Shown piece by piece: positions 1 through 8,124 of a DNA stretch of 35,918 bases. Within the stretch, counting starts at the first letter, position 1, and every line of letters starts with the position of its first letter. The notes under the pieces were generated by a model. The model did not search any database. It was given only the letters and a program-made list of their open reading frames with translations, and had not been told where the DNA came from. This DNA comes from an uncultured Alphaproteobacteria bacterium (lineage in GTDB: Bacteria > Pseudomonadota > Alphaproteobacteria > Caulobacterales > Aquidulcibacteraceae), in the NCBI GenBank assembly GCA_902826245.1, contig CADEEA010000035.1:1-35918 (forward strand), written 5' to 3'. The translations under genes were made by a program, and so were the position numbers.

Positions 1-1
1 C

Positions 2-655
2 ACGCTGCGCGGCGACGCGGGCGCCGATGCACTGGTCGGCGGCGCAGGCGCTGACAGCCTTGACGGCGGCGCCGACAACGATAGCCTCAGCGGCGCCGCC
101 GGCGCTGACGCGATCAATGGCGGCGCGGGAATCGATACAGCCGATTATTCAACCGCGGCCGCGCGCGTTGCAGTACGTCTGTGGAGCAATTCCGGGAGCG
201 AAGGCGACGCTGCCGGCGACACGCTCACGAGCGTCGAGAACGTCACCGGCGGCGGCGGCGGCGACACAATCGCGGGAGACAGCTTCGTGAATGTCCTCGC
301 CGGAGGCGGCGGCGCCGATTTCCTCAACGGCCTCGACGGCAACGACACGCTGCGCGGCGATGCGGGCGCCGACGTACTGGTCGGCGGCGCCGGCGCTGAC
401 GCGTTCGTGTTCAGCGTGGGCGGCGGCGCCGACCAGGTAAACGATTTCGACGCCGATGCAGCCGGGGGTCAGGACGCGCTCAACATCGCCGCCTTCGGCA
501 TCACCGCACTCGATTTCAGCGCACGCGTCTCGATCGCCGATCAAGGCGCCAACACGCTAGTCACCATCGACGGCGCAGCCACCATGCTGCTGCTCGGCGT
601 CACCGGCGACGGCGGCAATATCATCACCCAGTCCGACTTCATCTTCGGGCCCTAG
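2..655 (+). CDS. RTX-type calcium-binding secreted protein, C-terminal part (5' end outside window)
   Basis: The frame is open from base 2 to the TAG at 653-655, so only the C-terminus is present. It begins with glycine/aspartate nonapeptide repeats (units such as VGGAGADSL, DGGADNDSL, SGAAGADAI), continues with an acidic linker, then a second repeat block (NVLAGGGGADFL, NGLDGNDTL, VGGAGADAF), and ends with the usual RTX tail of hydrophobic beta-strands (FVFSVGGGADQV, and a LLLGVTGD-like strand near the end). In this family the repeats bind calcium outside the cell and fold into a parallel beta-roll after type I secretion. The terminal tail normally holds the secretion signal. The activity of the missing N-terminal part (protease, lipase, adhesin, S-layer and others) cannot be told from here. 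The next gene is convergent, so this protein ends its own transcription unit. Confidence 0.9.
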   Translation, partial: TLRGDAGADALVGGAGADSLDGGADNDSLSGAAGADAINGGAGIDTADYSTAAARVAVRLWSNSGSEGDAAGDTLTSVENVTGGGGGDTIAGDSFVNVLAGGGGADFLNGLDGNDTLRGDAGADVLVGGAGADAFVFSVGGGADQVNDFDADAAGGQDALNIAAFGITALDFSARVSIADQGANTLVTIDGAATMLLLGVTGDGGNIITQSDFIFGP

Positions 656-699
656 AGCGGGCGCGCGCCTGCAACGGCATGGATCGTGGGGACCGCTGA

Positions 700-1287
700 T
701 CAAAGCCAAACGACGCGGCGGCGCTCGAACGCGGCAATTTCATCGGTCCGCAAAAGCGTCAGCGTGATATCGTCGGCGCCCGCCAGCAATTTGGCCTTGC
801 GGCCAGCCTCGATCGTAAAGCCGAACTGCTCGCCCGCGGGCGTGACTATTGTCTGCGATGAAAGATCGACGGTGAATTCACCGCCATCGGCTTCGGCGCC
901 CAGCTCGGTGCAGATTGCCGGGTCCGCAATGGCGGGCAAAATGCCGTTATTGATGCAGTTATTATAAAAAATCTCGGCGAACGAAGGCGCGACAATGCAT
1001 CTGACGCCGAAATCCAGAAGCGCCCAGGGGGCATGTTCTCGCGACGAGCCGCAGCCGAAATTGTCGCCGGCGATCAGAATTTGAGCGCCGCGAAACGGCG
1101 CCCGATTGAGAACAAAGTCGGGATTCTCACGGCCGTCAGGATTGAAACGCTGATCGGCGAATAAGCCGCGCGCAAGTCCGCTGCGCTCGGTCGTCGCCAA
1201 AAACTGCTTTGGAAGAATTTGGTCCGTATCGATGTTGGCTTCCGCCATCGGCGCGGCGACGGCGCGGAGGGTCGTGAAAGGCGTCAT
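700..1287 (-). CDS. leuD: 3-isopropylmalate dehydratase small subunit (LeuD) or close paralogue
   Basis: 195 aa. It is the swivelling small subunit that with LeuC forms the aconitase-family hydro-lyase interconverting 2- and 3-isopropylmalate in leucine synthesis. The hallmark [17 protein letters not shown] is present near residue 80, preceded by [13 protein letters not shown] and followed by the [15 protein letters not shown] segment, all as in canonical LeuD, and the length is normal. The start is the ATG at 1287, which overlaps the leuC stop as ATGA, so the pair should be translationally coupled. A longer reading from 1485 is only antisense-like extension inside leuC. leuD is the last gene of the leftward operon. 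Because leuC here has several unusual residues, the pair may act on another alkyl-malate; leucine synthesis remains possible, since leuA and leuB are not in the window. Confidence 0.88.
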   Translation of the reverse strand: MTPFTTLRAVAAPMAEANIDTDQILPKQFLATTERSGLARGLFADQRFNPDGRENPDFVLNRAPFRGAQILIAGDNFGCGSSREHAPWALLDFGVRCIVAPSFAEIFYNNCINNGILPAIADPAICTELGAEADGGEFTVDLSSQTIVTPAGEQFGFTIEAGRKAKLLAGADDITLTLLRTDEIAAFERRRVVWL

Positions 1288-2696
1288 CGGCCAAGCCTGC
1301 GCAGATCGGCGAGCTTGCCCTCGATCGCGGCCAAGGCCGCCATCGCGGGGCTCATCAGGTGGGTCCGCGCGCCACGCCCCTGGCGTCCTTCGAAATTCCG
1401 ATTTGACGTCGACGCGACGCGCTCGCCCGAAAGAGCCTTGTCGGGATTCATGCCGAGGCACATCGAGCACCCAGGCTCGCGCCACTCAAACCCTGCGGCC
1501 GTGAATACCCGGTCGAGCCCTTCGGCCTCCGCCTGCGCTCTGACCTGCCCGGAGCCCGGCACGACCATCGCGCGCACATGCGGCGCAACTTTCCGGCCCT
1601 TGGCGATACTGGCCGCCTGCCGCAGATCCTCGATCCGCCCGTTCGCGCAGGAACCGATAAACACCCGGTCAATCGCAAGCCCCTCAAGCTTCTGTCCAGG
1701 TGTTAGCCCCATATAATCGAGCGCGCGTCGCGCCGAGGCCTGCTTCACGGGATCGGCGAAACTTGCTGGATCCGGTATTGCTGCGCTTATTGGACCCACC
1801 TGCTCGGGATTGGTGCCCCACGTGACCAATGGCGCCAGCGTCGTACAATCGACATCCACCACAGTGTCCCAACGAGCATCGGCGTCCGATCGCAGCGTGC
1901 GCCAGAACGACGACGCGTCGACCCATCCTTGCTTTGGCGCGCCCGGCCGTCCCTTTAGGTAGGCCAAGGTCTGCTCGTCGGGCGCGACCATGCCAGCGCG
2001 CGCGCCGTTCTCGATGGTTAGATTGCACAGCGTCAGACGCCCTTCCATTGACAAGTTTCGCACCGCCTCGCCTGCATACTCAATGACGTGTCCGGCGCCG
2101 CCGCCCGAACCAATCTGACCGATGAGGGCCAGCGCCATGTCTTTGGCGCCGGCGCCAATCGGCGGCGCGCCATGAAATTGCACCAGCATGTTCTTCGCCT
2201 TGCGTGCACGGAGCGTTTGGGTCGCGAGGACGTGTTCGACTTCCGATGTCCCTATGCCAAACGCCAACGCGCCGAATGCGCCGTGCGTGGACGTGTGGCT
2301 GTCTCCGCACACAATCACCATACCGGGCTGGGTGCGCCCCTGCTCTGGACCGACCACATGCACAATGCCATTCCGTGGATCGCCCATGGGAAAGATCTCA
2401 ACGCCGAAGTCGCGCGCGTTGACCAACATGGTCTCTACCTGGCGGCGGGCGCTTGCATCGGCGATAGCGCTGACGCCCGCGCGCTGATTTTCTGTAGGCG
2501 TGTTGTGATCGCACACGGCCAGCGTAAGCTCTGGCCGGCGCACGCGCCGACCGGCTGCTCGGAGCCCGGCAAACGCCTGCGGGCTCATCACTTCGTACAC
2601 CAAATGCAAATCCACGTAGAGGAGAGCCGCGCCGTCGTCCTCGACGGCCACAAGGTGCGCCTCCCAGATTTTGTCGTAGAGCGTTCTGCCGCTCAT
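1284..2696 (-). CDS. leuC: 3-isopropylmalate dehydratase large subunit (LeuC) or close paralogue
   Basis: 470 aa, the normal length. The [4Fe-4S] ligands are visible as C350 (IGSCANGR), C410 and C413 ([10 protein letters not shown]). Other aconitase-family segments are intact: [33 protein letters not shown], the SMEGR block and [12 protein letters not shown]. Three positions differ from what I know of LeuC: HLVHEVTSPQAF reads [12 protein letters not shown] (Y34), CTNGR/CTNSR reads CANGR, and GERCAST reads GERVAST. They could mean a paralogue with shifted substrate range (another alkyl- or dialkylmalate) rather than the leucine enzyme. The gene overlaps the upstream MetF-like gene by ATGA at 2693-2696 and overlaps leuD downstream, so all three are probably translated in a coupled way. 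Function as a hydro-lyase is sure; the substrate is not. Confidence 0.9.
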   Translation of the reverse strand: MSGRTLYDKIWEAHLVAVEDDGAALLYVDLHLVYEVMSPQAFAGLRAAGRRVRRPELTLAVCDHNTPTENQRAGVSAIADASARRQVETMLVNARDFGVEIFPMGDPRNGIVHVVGPEQGRTQPGMVIVCGDSHTSTHGAFGALAFGIGTSEVEHVLATQTLRARKAKNMLVQFHGAPPIGAGAKDMALALIGQIGSGGGAGHVIEYAGEAVRNLSMEGRLTLCNLTIENGARAGMVAPDEQTLAYLKGRPGAPKQGWVDASSFWRTLRSDADARWDTVVDVDCTTLAPLVTWGTNPEQVGPISAAIPDPASFADPVKQASARRALDYMGLTPGQKLEGLAIDRVFIGSCANGRIEDLRQAASIAKGRKVAPHVRAMVVPGSGQVRAQAEAEGLDRVFTAAGFEWREPGCSMCLGMNPDKALSGERVASTSNRNFEGRQGRGARTHLMSPAMAALAAIEGKLADLRRLGR

Positions 2697-3580
2697 CGCA
2701 TTGCCTCAGCTGCGCTCCCGCGCCATTGCTGGAGCCACTCCGCCGAGTGCCTAACGCCGCCAAAGGCAAAGAAGTGCATGCCCGCCACTGCGCCAAAATT
2801 CGCGCTGGCGAGGGCGTCCGCGAGTTCGGCGACTAGTCGTTCGGGGCCCGCGCTTGTCATGGCTTCGCCAAGCTTTCCGGCATGTATCTCAAGCGCGCGT
2901 AGCGAGGGGCCGACGCCGCAGCGAAGCGCGAAATTCATCATCCGCAGAGTGTTGGTCGGCGCCGCGGCGCCGATGCGCACGGGCGCAGCGATTCCGCTTC
3001 GCCGCAGATCGCGGATGCAATCTAGGATCGGGGCAGCCTCAAAGCAGAATTGGGTAACAATCTCAGCACTGAGGCCATGGTGCGCGGCGTAGGCGCTCCT
3101 GTCGGCGAGCGCTTGTCTCATCGCGTGCGAGGGCTGGCTTGGATGCCCTTCAGGGTGAGCCGCAAAGCTGACGCCGCGGATGCCGCGCGTTTCTAATAAC
3201 CCAGTTTTCAGCGCATCCAGCGATGCCGCGAATGGGCCGCGCGGCGGATCAATGTCGCCGGCGACAAGCAGCACGCGCGTTGCCCCCGCCTCGCCGACCA
3301 TGCGCGCGAGGTAATCGTCAAGCTCCGTCTCGCTGCGAAGGCTCCGCGCCGCTATGTGCGGGATCGGCTCGAAGCCATTAGCCGCCAAGGCCCTGGCCTG
3401 AGCGACAATGGCGCGACAGGAATCATTGGCGAGGTGAGTGACGTGAACGCGGGCGCCCTGCGGGAGGCGCTCGCCGAGGACGCTCGCGGCATCCTTGTCT
3501 CGAGCGGTGACCTCGATCGAGGCGTCACCGAGCAAGCGAAGTATCTCAGCCGCCGGCGCGATCGGCTTGCTCGTGCTCAA
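2693..3580 (-). CDS. methylenetetrahydrofolate reductase-like protein (MetF family, divergent)
   Basis: About 295 aa from a TTG start at 3580, chosen because it overlaps the stop of the upstream gene as TTGA; the nearest ATG (3628) would overlap that gene by 52 bases. The fold is that of the FAD-dependent MetF barrel: a first strand ASIEVTARD, then [29 protein letters not shown], a [10 protein letters not shown] strand and VRIGAAAP. The usual N-terminal FEFFPPK segment with the catalytic glutamate of MetF is not seen; the chain enters directly at the second strand. This short form occurs beside one-carbon and demethylation genes in other Proteobacteria (general family knowledge), where it would oxidise 5-methyl-THF or reduce methylene-THF. 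Here it sits between a methyltransferase-like gene and leuCD, an odd context. The family is fairly sure; the reaction direction and substrate are not. Confidence 0.72.
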   Translation of the reverse strand: MSTSKPIAPAAEILRLLGDASIEVTARDKDAASVLGERLPQGARVHVTHLANDSCRAIVAQARALAANGFEPIPHIAARSLRSETELDDYLARMVGEAGATRVLLVAGDIDPPRGPFAASLDALKTGLLETRGIRGVSFAAHPEGHPSQPSHAMRQALADRSAYAAHHGLSAEIVTQFCFEAAPILDCIRDLRRSGIAAPVRIGAAAPTNTLRMMNFALRCGVGPSLRALEIHAGKLGEAMTSAGPERLVAELADALASANFGAVAGMHFFAFGGVRHSAEWLQQWRGSAAEAMR

Positions 3581-4950
3581 GCCAAATCTCGCTTGCGGGA
3601 AATGACGTAGGCTTCGTCGTTGAACCACAGCCCGCCGTGCTCGCGCAGCACAGCGCGGGTGGCCTCGATATAGGCGCTATTGGCCATCGCCGCCGCGAGC
3701 CGCTCGTCTTCTATCTGGGCGACATAGACGGCCGCGTTCCATGCCGCGAGCAGGGTCGATGTGCCAATTGAGGCCGCCTCCTGATCGATTTCTCCGGGCA
3801 AGGTGTGCATGTCATAACGAAAAAAGGCCTTGGAATCGGCGGCGGGCGCCAAGTTGAAATTGTGCGCATCCTTGCCGAGCTGGGTCCGCACCTCGCGCAA
3901 GAGGTCCTGCCTGCCGGTCTGAAACGGCGCTTCGCCCGGCCAGACGCGCCGAACGATCTCGAGCCCTGGATCCTCGCCGTGGGAGTGTATGCCGATGAGA
4001 CGCCCGCCGGGTCCGAGCGCGCGCGCCAGCGGCGTCACCACATGCTTGGCCTTGAACCCGATCGATGCGCGCGCCCGATAGGGCTGCGAGGCGATAACGA
4101 GGTCGAAATCGGCCTGCGCCAAGCCTCGTCGCGGCAGCACGCCGTCGAGCAAGAAGCGGCAATCCTCGCGATAGAGCATGAGCACCACCGGGCGCTGGTA
4201 GACAGGGTTGCCGGTTTTCTTCGAGGCGGTGGCGCGCCAGTTTTCCGCGAGAAAGCCCTGCAGCTCGGTGATCTGACGCTCGAACGCCGCTGTCGTTGAG
4301 CCCTTCAGCGCAACCTCCTTCCAGACCACCCGCGCGATTTCGACCGGATCGCGCGGGGTCAGCCAGGGCGCTTCGGCGTAGGGAAGGTTGGTGAACGCCA
4401 GCACGGTCGCGGGGTGTTCAAAAAAGCGGTCCGGCATCTTCTCCAGCGTCAGGCGCACATCTTCCAGGCTGATTTCCTTGCCGACGATGTAGAAGGGGTA
4501 TTTCTCGAATTGATGATGCATCGCCCGCATCACCCGCGCCAACACGGTGCCGTCGCCCATGCCGGCGTCAAACACACGCAGCGCCGGGGGGCGCGGACGA
4601 ATATGTTCCAGCTCCGCGGCGACCCGATCGGCGACGACCCATTTTTCGCTGCACGTATTGACGAACATCAGGTACTTCTGGCGATTGTCATAGAAGCGAA
4701 AATTGGTCAGGCCGCGCTCGCTGTCCGATTTTCCGTTCAGCGATTTGAGCGCCAAGGTGAGGTCGGCGCCCACATTCTTGCTCATGAAGGCGCGCACGCG
4801 CTCGACCGTGCTGGTGGTTACCTTGCCGCCGTTCTTGAGCCGGCCAACGAATTTTCCGTCATTGACCGCTAGCCGCCCAAACGTCGATTCCGCCAGCGTA
4901 TGCACGCGGCAGAAGGCGTCGATCTCGCGCAATAATATTTCCGCCTCCAT
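3577..4950 (-). CDS. class I SAM-dependent methyltransferase-like protein with N-terminal HTH-like segment
   Basis: 457 aa. Residues 1-60 look like a small helix-turn-helix (ESTFGRLAVNDGKFVGRL followed by KVTTSTVERVRAFM), a pattern common in short alphaproteobacterial DNA-binding proteins. Residues about 85-300 resemble a Rossmann methyltransferase: motif I is LRVFDAGMGDGTVLARV at 125-140, an acidic residue ends the second strand (GKEISLEDV), and FDLVIASQPY could be the motif IV strand. The last 150 residues have no fold I recognise. The start ATG at 4950 has the Shine-Dalgarno GGAG 6 bases upstream. It lies 9 bases after the unknown gene at 4960-5508 and overlaps the MetF-like gene downstream. 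It could methylate a small molecule or a macromolecule; no substrate can be named from the sequence. Confidence 0.65.
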   Translation of the reverse strand: MEAEILLREIDAFCRVHTLAESTFGRLAVNDGKFVGRLKNGGKVTTSTVERVRAFMSKNVGADLTLALKSLNGKSDSERGLTNFRFYDNRQKYLMFVNTCSEKWVVADRVAAELEHIRPRPPALRVFDAGMGDGTVLARVMRAMHHQFEKYPFYIVGKEISLEDVRLTLEKMPDRFFEHPATVLAFTNLPYAEAPWLTPRDPVEIARVVWKEVALKGSTTAAFERQITELQGFLAENWRATASKKTGNPVYQRPVVLMLYREDCRFLLDGVLPRRGLAQADFDLVIASQPYRARASIGFKAKHVVTPLARALGPGGRLIGIHSHGEDPGLEIVRRVWPGEAPFQTGRQDLLREVRTQLGKDAHNFNLAPAADSKAFFRYDMHTLPGEIDQEAASIGTSTLLAAWNAAVYVAQIEDERLAAAMANSAYIEATRAVLREHGGLWFNDEAYVISRKRDLA

Positions 4951-4959
4951 GTGCGCTCC

Positions 4960-5508
4960 TCAGGGCGAGCCGCCTCTTTGCGCCGCCACAGCGCTTTCGC
5001 GGCGAGCCGAAGCCGGCTTTTGCGCTAGCACCTCGCGCAAACGCTGCTCAGCGTCGCAACGATCACGCCGCGATAGGCAGTCGATCGCGACGGAGGGGTG
5101 ACGCGCCCGGCGAGCGCCCCACATCACGCCATCGTGCACAATCGTCGTTTCGAGCCACGCCGCCGCCGGCGCTGCGGAAGAAACAACGGAGCGATATCGC
5201 CCAAACTGCCCCACAAAAGGCCCCCACCGGCGCTCGGCGCCTTCGGGCCCCAATTCGGTCCGCAGGCTTTGCACCCATTCCGGACTGAGATCGGGCGGCG
5301 CCACCGCGCAAAATGCAAGGCCGCCGCCTGCGCCCTCATACCCCAGAAGAATAATCCCCTCGCCTCGCGAAACTCCTCCCGGCCGCATCCAAGCGCCGCC
5401 AGGCGCTTGGATGTCGTCCCCGCACAGGCCGCTCACTAACAAGGCATCGGCGCCCCGATCAGCACCCTCGCGACTGAGCCAAATCACCCGTTTGTGGCAC
5501 GTGCTCAT
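4960..5508 (-). CDS. protein of unknown function, first gene of the leuCD operon
   Basis: 182 aa starting at the ATG at 5508, which has GGAG 7 bases upstream; the frame is open further upstream (to 5856) but that part has no ribosome site and runs under the divergent gene. I do not recognise the family. The sequence starts MSTCHKRVIWLSREG, has a glycine-rich middle (GGVSRGEGIILLGYEGAGGG), a central amphipathic stretch with PEWVQSLRTELGPEGAERRWG, and a basic, low-complexity tail (RRESAVAAQRGG). There is no signal peptide, membrane segment or clear metal site. It is 9 bases upstream of the methyltransferase-like gene, so it should share its transcript. Good ribosome site and operon position argue that it is real; the function is open. 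Confidence 0.6.
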   Translation of the reverse strand: MSTCHKRVIWLSREGADRGADALLVSGLCGDDIQAPGGAWMRPGGVSRGEGIILLGYEGAGGGLAFCAVAPPDLSPEWVQSLRTELGPEGAERRWGPFVGQFGRYRSVVSSAAPAAAWLETTIVHDGVMWGARRARHPSVAIDCLSRRDRCDAEQRLREVLAQKPASARRESAVAAQRGGSP

Positions 5509-5699
5509 GAATGATCTCCACGTCGCGCGTGTGAACCATGTCGTGCTCCCGCCACCACGCCTACCACATAAGCCGAATTGGCAGATGGGATACAGCCCAC
5601 TCACCCGCACCGCCAGCGTGCCTAGCGCGGCGAGCTTGGTCCCCGCTTGCGTCATGCCGGCCGGCCAAGGATAGTGCCATACAGGACCTTGGAGAAACC
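5509..5699. promoter_or_regulatory. divergent intergenic region
   Basis: This stretch separates the leftward leuCD operon from the rightward SnoaL-like lipoprotein and must hold both promoters. I see the two ribosome sites (GGAG on each strand) but no convincing -35/-10 pair and no copy of the TTCG-N5-CGAA operator found at 8041 and 10098. The assignment rests on position only. Confidence 0.4.
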
Positions 5700-6170
5700 A
5701 TGCTGACACGACGCACAAGCTTGCTGGCGCTGGCCGCACTGGCGGCGTGTGCGCCGGCTGCGCACAACGACCTGATCGATGCGGCGGCGTTTTCCGCCTG
5801 GCTCGACCGCTACAAGCAGGCCTGGGAAGCGCGCGACGCAGCGCTGGCGGGCGCACTGTTTACCGAGGACGCCAGCTATCACGAGATGCCGTTCGATGCG
5901 CCGATGCAAGGCCGCACCGCCATCGAGGCCTATTGGACCCGGGTCACCGCCACGCAAACGAACGTGCGCTTCACCTACGACTTGTTGTCCTGCGCTGGCG
6001 CGCAGGGAATTTGTCATTGGCACGCAACCTTCACCAGCGCCCCGGGCGGCGAAACAATCGATCTCGACGGCGTCTTCGTCTGCGAATTCGCGGACGCGCG
6101 CACGGTGAAGGCGCTGCAGGAATGGTGGCACGTGCGCGTCACGCCAGCGGCGGCGCCGGGCGGCAAATAA
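5700..6170 (+). CDS. SnoaL/NTF2-like lipoprotein
   Basis: 156 aa. The N-terminus is a lipoprotein signal: MLTRRTS, a hydrophobic run of leucine and alanine, then the lipobox LAAC with C17 as the likely lipidated residue. The mature part is a small cone-shaped NTF2/SnoaL-like fold: AWLDRYKQAWEARDAALAGALFTEDASYHEMPFD at the start, then GRTAIEAYW and three beta-strands ending in ALQEWWHVR. Members act as polyketide cyclases, isomerases, dehydratases or binding proteins; the conserved motifs here do not choose between them. The start ATG has TTGGAG 5 bases upstream. It is convergent with the MetE-like gene 7 bases downstream and is probably monocistronic. Location in the periplasm, anchored to a membrane, is inferred from the signal. 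Confidence 0.75.
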   Translation: MLTRRTSLLALAALAACAPAAHNDLIDAAAFSAWLDRYKQAWEARDAALAGALFTEDASYHEMPFDAPMQGRTAIEAYWTRVTATQTNVRFTYDLLSCAGAQGICHWHATFTSAPGGETIDLDGVFVCEFADARTVKALQEWWHVRVTPAAAPGGK

Positions 6171-6177
6171 CACGCTC

Positions 6178-7200
6178 TCAACACAATTCCTGCCGCACCA
6201 GCGCTGCGCCCTCCGCCATCGCTTTCATTTTCCCGTAGGCAGACGCACGAGGCAGGTACTTCATGCCGCAATCGGGCGCGATCACGATTTTGTCCGCCGC
6301 CACGTGCGGAAGCGCCCGCTTGATGCGCGCGGCAACGACCCCCGCGGTTTCAACTTCATGCGTGGAGAGATCGATCACGCCGAGAATGATGGTCTTGCCG
6401 CGCAAACTCTCCAGCACCGAAGTGTCGAGGTTGGATTGCGCGGTTTCGATCGAAACTTGCTGAACTGCACTTCCCGCTAGTTCAGGCAGGAACGAATAAC
6501 CGTCGGGTCGCGCGTGAATGATTGCGGCGTAGCCGAAGCAGATGTGCACGGCGGTCTTGCCGGTGACCCCATTGAGCGCGGCGTTCAGCGCTTCCAGACC
6601 ATATTCGCGCGCCTTCTCTGGGCGCGCCTGCATGTAGGGTTCGTCGATCTGCACATAGTCAGCGCCGGCGGCGAACAGATCGCGGATTTCAGCGTTGACG
6701 GCGGCGGCGTAGTCGAGCGCCATTTCGCGTTCCGAAGCGTAGAAGTCGTTTTGCGCCTGCTGCGCCATGGTGAACGGGCCAGGCACGGTGATCTTGATCT
6801 GACGATCGGTATTGGCGCGCAGAAATTCTACGTCGCGTGTTTCCACCGGGTGGCGGCGCTTGATCTTGCCTACCACGCGAGGCACCGGATTGGGGTGGCC
6901 GCTGCGGTCAAGCGCCGATCCGGGATTATCGAGGTCGACGCCATCGAGAGCGTTGGCAAAGCGGTTGGAATAGCTCTCGCGGCGCATTTCGCCGTCGGTG
7001 ATGATGTCGAGGCCGGCGCGCTCCTGGTCACGGATCGCTAGTAAGGTTGCGTCGTCCTGCGCCTGGTCAAGATATTCCGGCGCCACACGCCAGAGTTCGC
7101 GTGCGCGCACGCGCGGGGGAAATCGTTTGGACAAACTCTCGCGGTCTATCAGCCAATCGGGTTGCGGATAGGATCCCACCAGCGACGTCGGCAATAGCAT
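6178..7200 (-). CDS. MetE C-terminal-domain-like zinc alkyltransferase (MetE-like A)
   Basis: 340 aa, matching only the catalytic C-terminal half of cobalamin-independent methionine synthase. The four zinc ligands are present as H219-x-C221 (VHICFGY), E252 (SIETAQ) and C311 (APDCGMKYL), and the IDEP motif (D186) that holds homocysteine in MetE is kept. The glutamate that follows IDEP in true MetE (IDEPALRE) is replaced (IDEPYMQA), and the MetE proton-donor histidine in GVYDIHSP is not aligned (GVIDLSTHEVE). The whole N-terminal folate-binding half is absent. Such short proteins include folate-independent methionine synthases and epoxyalkane:coenzyme M transferase. It follows the citryl-CoA-lyase-like gene by 20 bases, with GAGGAG before its ATG, so the two are likely co-transcribed. 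Zinc thiol chemistry is likely; the alkyl donor is unknown. Confidence 0.78.
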   Translation of the reverse strand: MLLPTSLVGSYPQPDWLIDRESLSKRFPPRVRARELWRVAPEYLDQAQDDATLLAIRDQERAGLDIITDGEMRRESYSNRFANALDGVDLDNPGSALDRSGHPNPVPRVVGKIKRRHPVETRDVEFLRANTDRQIKITVPGPFTMAQQAQNDFYASEREMALDYAAAVNAEIRDLFAAGADYVQIDEPYMQARPEKAREYGLEALNAALNGVTGKTAVHICFGYAAIIHARPDGYSFLPELAGSAVQQVSIETAQSNLDTSVLESLRGKTIILGVIDLSTHEVETAGVVAARIKRALPHVAADKIVIAPDCGMKYLPRASAYGKMKAMAEGAALVRQELC

Positions 7201-7220
7201 GGAAATCTCCTCTTGGGCGC

Positions 7221-8009
7221 CTACCGCTCGGGACCGTCATAGCTAACCGCCGCGGCCGCCGCGCCTGACATGATAAAGCCGATGGGCCGCTCGCTCTCCT
7301 CTTGCAGGTGCGCGATCAGCCCGGCAGTGCGGGCCAGCAGCGACAATCCCTTAAGCGCGGCGAGCGGAAATCCGACATCCAGCATCACCGCCGGAATGGC
7401 GCCATTGACATTGACCGGCAGCGCACGCCCCAGCGCCTCGGGCAGCGCCTCGCGTATTGTGTACAGCATTTCGATATGGCGGCCCACCACGCCATGGTCT
7501 TTGGCCAATTGCAGCAACAGGTTGGCGCGCGGATCGCCGCCGCTATGTTGGGGATGGCCGAAGCCCGGGACAGCCTTCTTCTCCGCGCGTAGCGCGGCGA
7601 TGGCCGCTGTCGCGACTTCGCGCTCGGAAACGCCCTCTTGCTGCGCGGCCTGCAGGCACCGTGTCAGGAAATGCCCGCACGCCTCGGCGCTACCGAGCAC
7701 CACCGAGCCGCACCCCAGCAGCCCGGCCGCCACCGCGCCTTGAAACGCCTCTGGCGCGGCCGCGTATGTCATCCGCGTCGCGACCACGCTGGGCACCAGC
7801 CCGTGCTCGGCGATGGCCGTCAGCACCGCGTCGGCGAAAAATTTCTGCGTCGGATTGGGCTGAGATCCGGTAACGAGCAGCCAGAAATAGCTGGTGAAAT
7901 CGGTCTTGCCGATCAGATCAGCGCAAAGATCCCTGCCGCGCACCACGATCCGTTCGGGGTCGGAGGTAGAGATGGCGCTAAAGGGCTGATCCTGCTTGCC
8001 GATGCGCAT
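7221..8009 (-). CDS. citryl-CoA lyase / citrate synthase-like protein
   Basis: 262 aa, shorter than citrate synthase (about 430) and near the size of the lyase-like branch. Family marks are PGFGHPQHSGGDPRA (H152, matching the GFGH histidine of citrate synthase), the RTAGLIAHLQEE segment near the end (R227 and H234) and GRDLCADLIGKTDF at the start. The other two catalytic residues of citrate synthase look replaced: the LHGG histidine region reads LLGCGSVVLGSAEA, and the aspartate of NVD reads N202 in NVNGAIPA. It may therefore cleave or form a malyl-, citramalyl- or citryl-CoA-type thioester by a modified mechanism. The ATG at 8009 has AGGGG upstream. It is divergent from the CoA-transferase across an operator pair, which fits a CoA-activation/C-C cleavage pair. 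Confidence 0.75.
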   Translation of the reverse strand: MRIGKQDQPFSAISTSDPERIVVRGRDLCADLIGKTDFTSYFWLLVTGSQPNPTQKFFADAVLTAIAEHGLVPSVVATRMTYAAAPEAFQGAVAAGLLGCGSVVLGSAEACGHFLTRCLQAAQQEGVSEREVATAAIAALRAEKKAVPGFGHPQHSGGDPRANLLLQLAKDHGVVGRHIEMLYTIREALPEALGRALPVNVNGAIPAVMLDVGFPLAALKGLSLLARTAGLIAHLQEESERPIGFIMSGAAAAAVSYDGPER

Positions 8010-8040
8010 GGCGCCCCCTGGAGCGAGTGCTGCCGATTAT

Positions 8041-8072
8041 TTCGACATTCGAAGTTGTGTTCGTTATGCGAA
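8041..8072. promoter_or_regulatory. candidate IclR operator pair, site A
   Basis: Two 13-bp palindromes of the form TTCG-N5-CGAA lie 6 bp apart (8041-8053 and 8060-8072; centres 19 bp apart), in the 115-bp gap between the divergent citryl-CoA-lyase-like and CoA-transferase genes. An almost identical pair with the same spacing occurs at 10098-10129. The IclR-type regulator encoded at 9282 is the natural candidate to bind both. The match of arrangement is seen directly; the binding protein is inferred. Confidence 0.7.
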
Positions 8073-8124
8073 TTTTCTATGGTTTTTGTCAAGGCGAAGC
8101 GCGCGTCTGTTGGCGGGAGTAGGT

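Noticed and set aside
700..1485. Longer LeuD with 66 extra N-terminal residues
   Set aside because: The extra part is an alternative frame inside leuC; the ATGA-overlap start fits the family length.
2088..3092. 334-residue plus-strand frame opposite leuC and the MetF-like gene
   Set aside because: Both opposing genes are well supported, the frame has no family resemblance and no suitable start.
5509..5856. N-terminal extension of the unknown protein at 4960-5508
   Set aside because: The open upstream part lacks a ribosome site, overlaps the divergent lipoprotein gene and has low-complexity composition.
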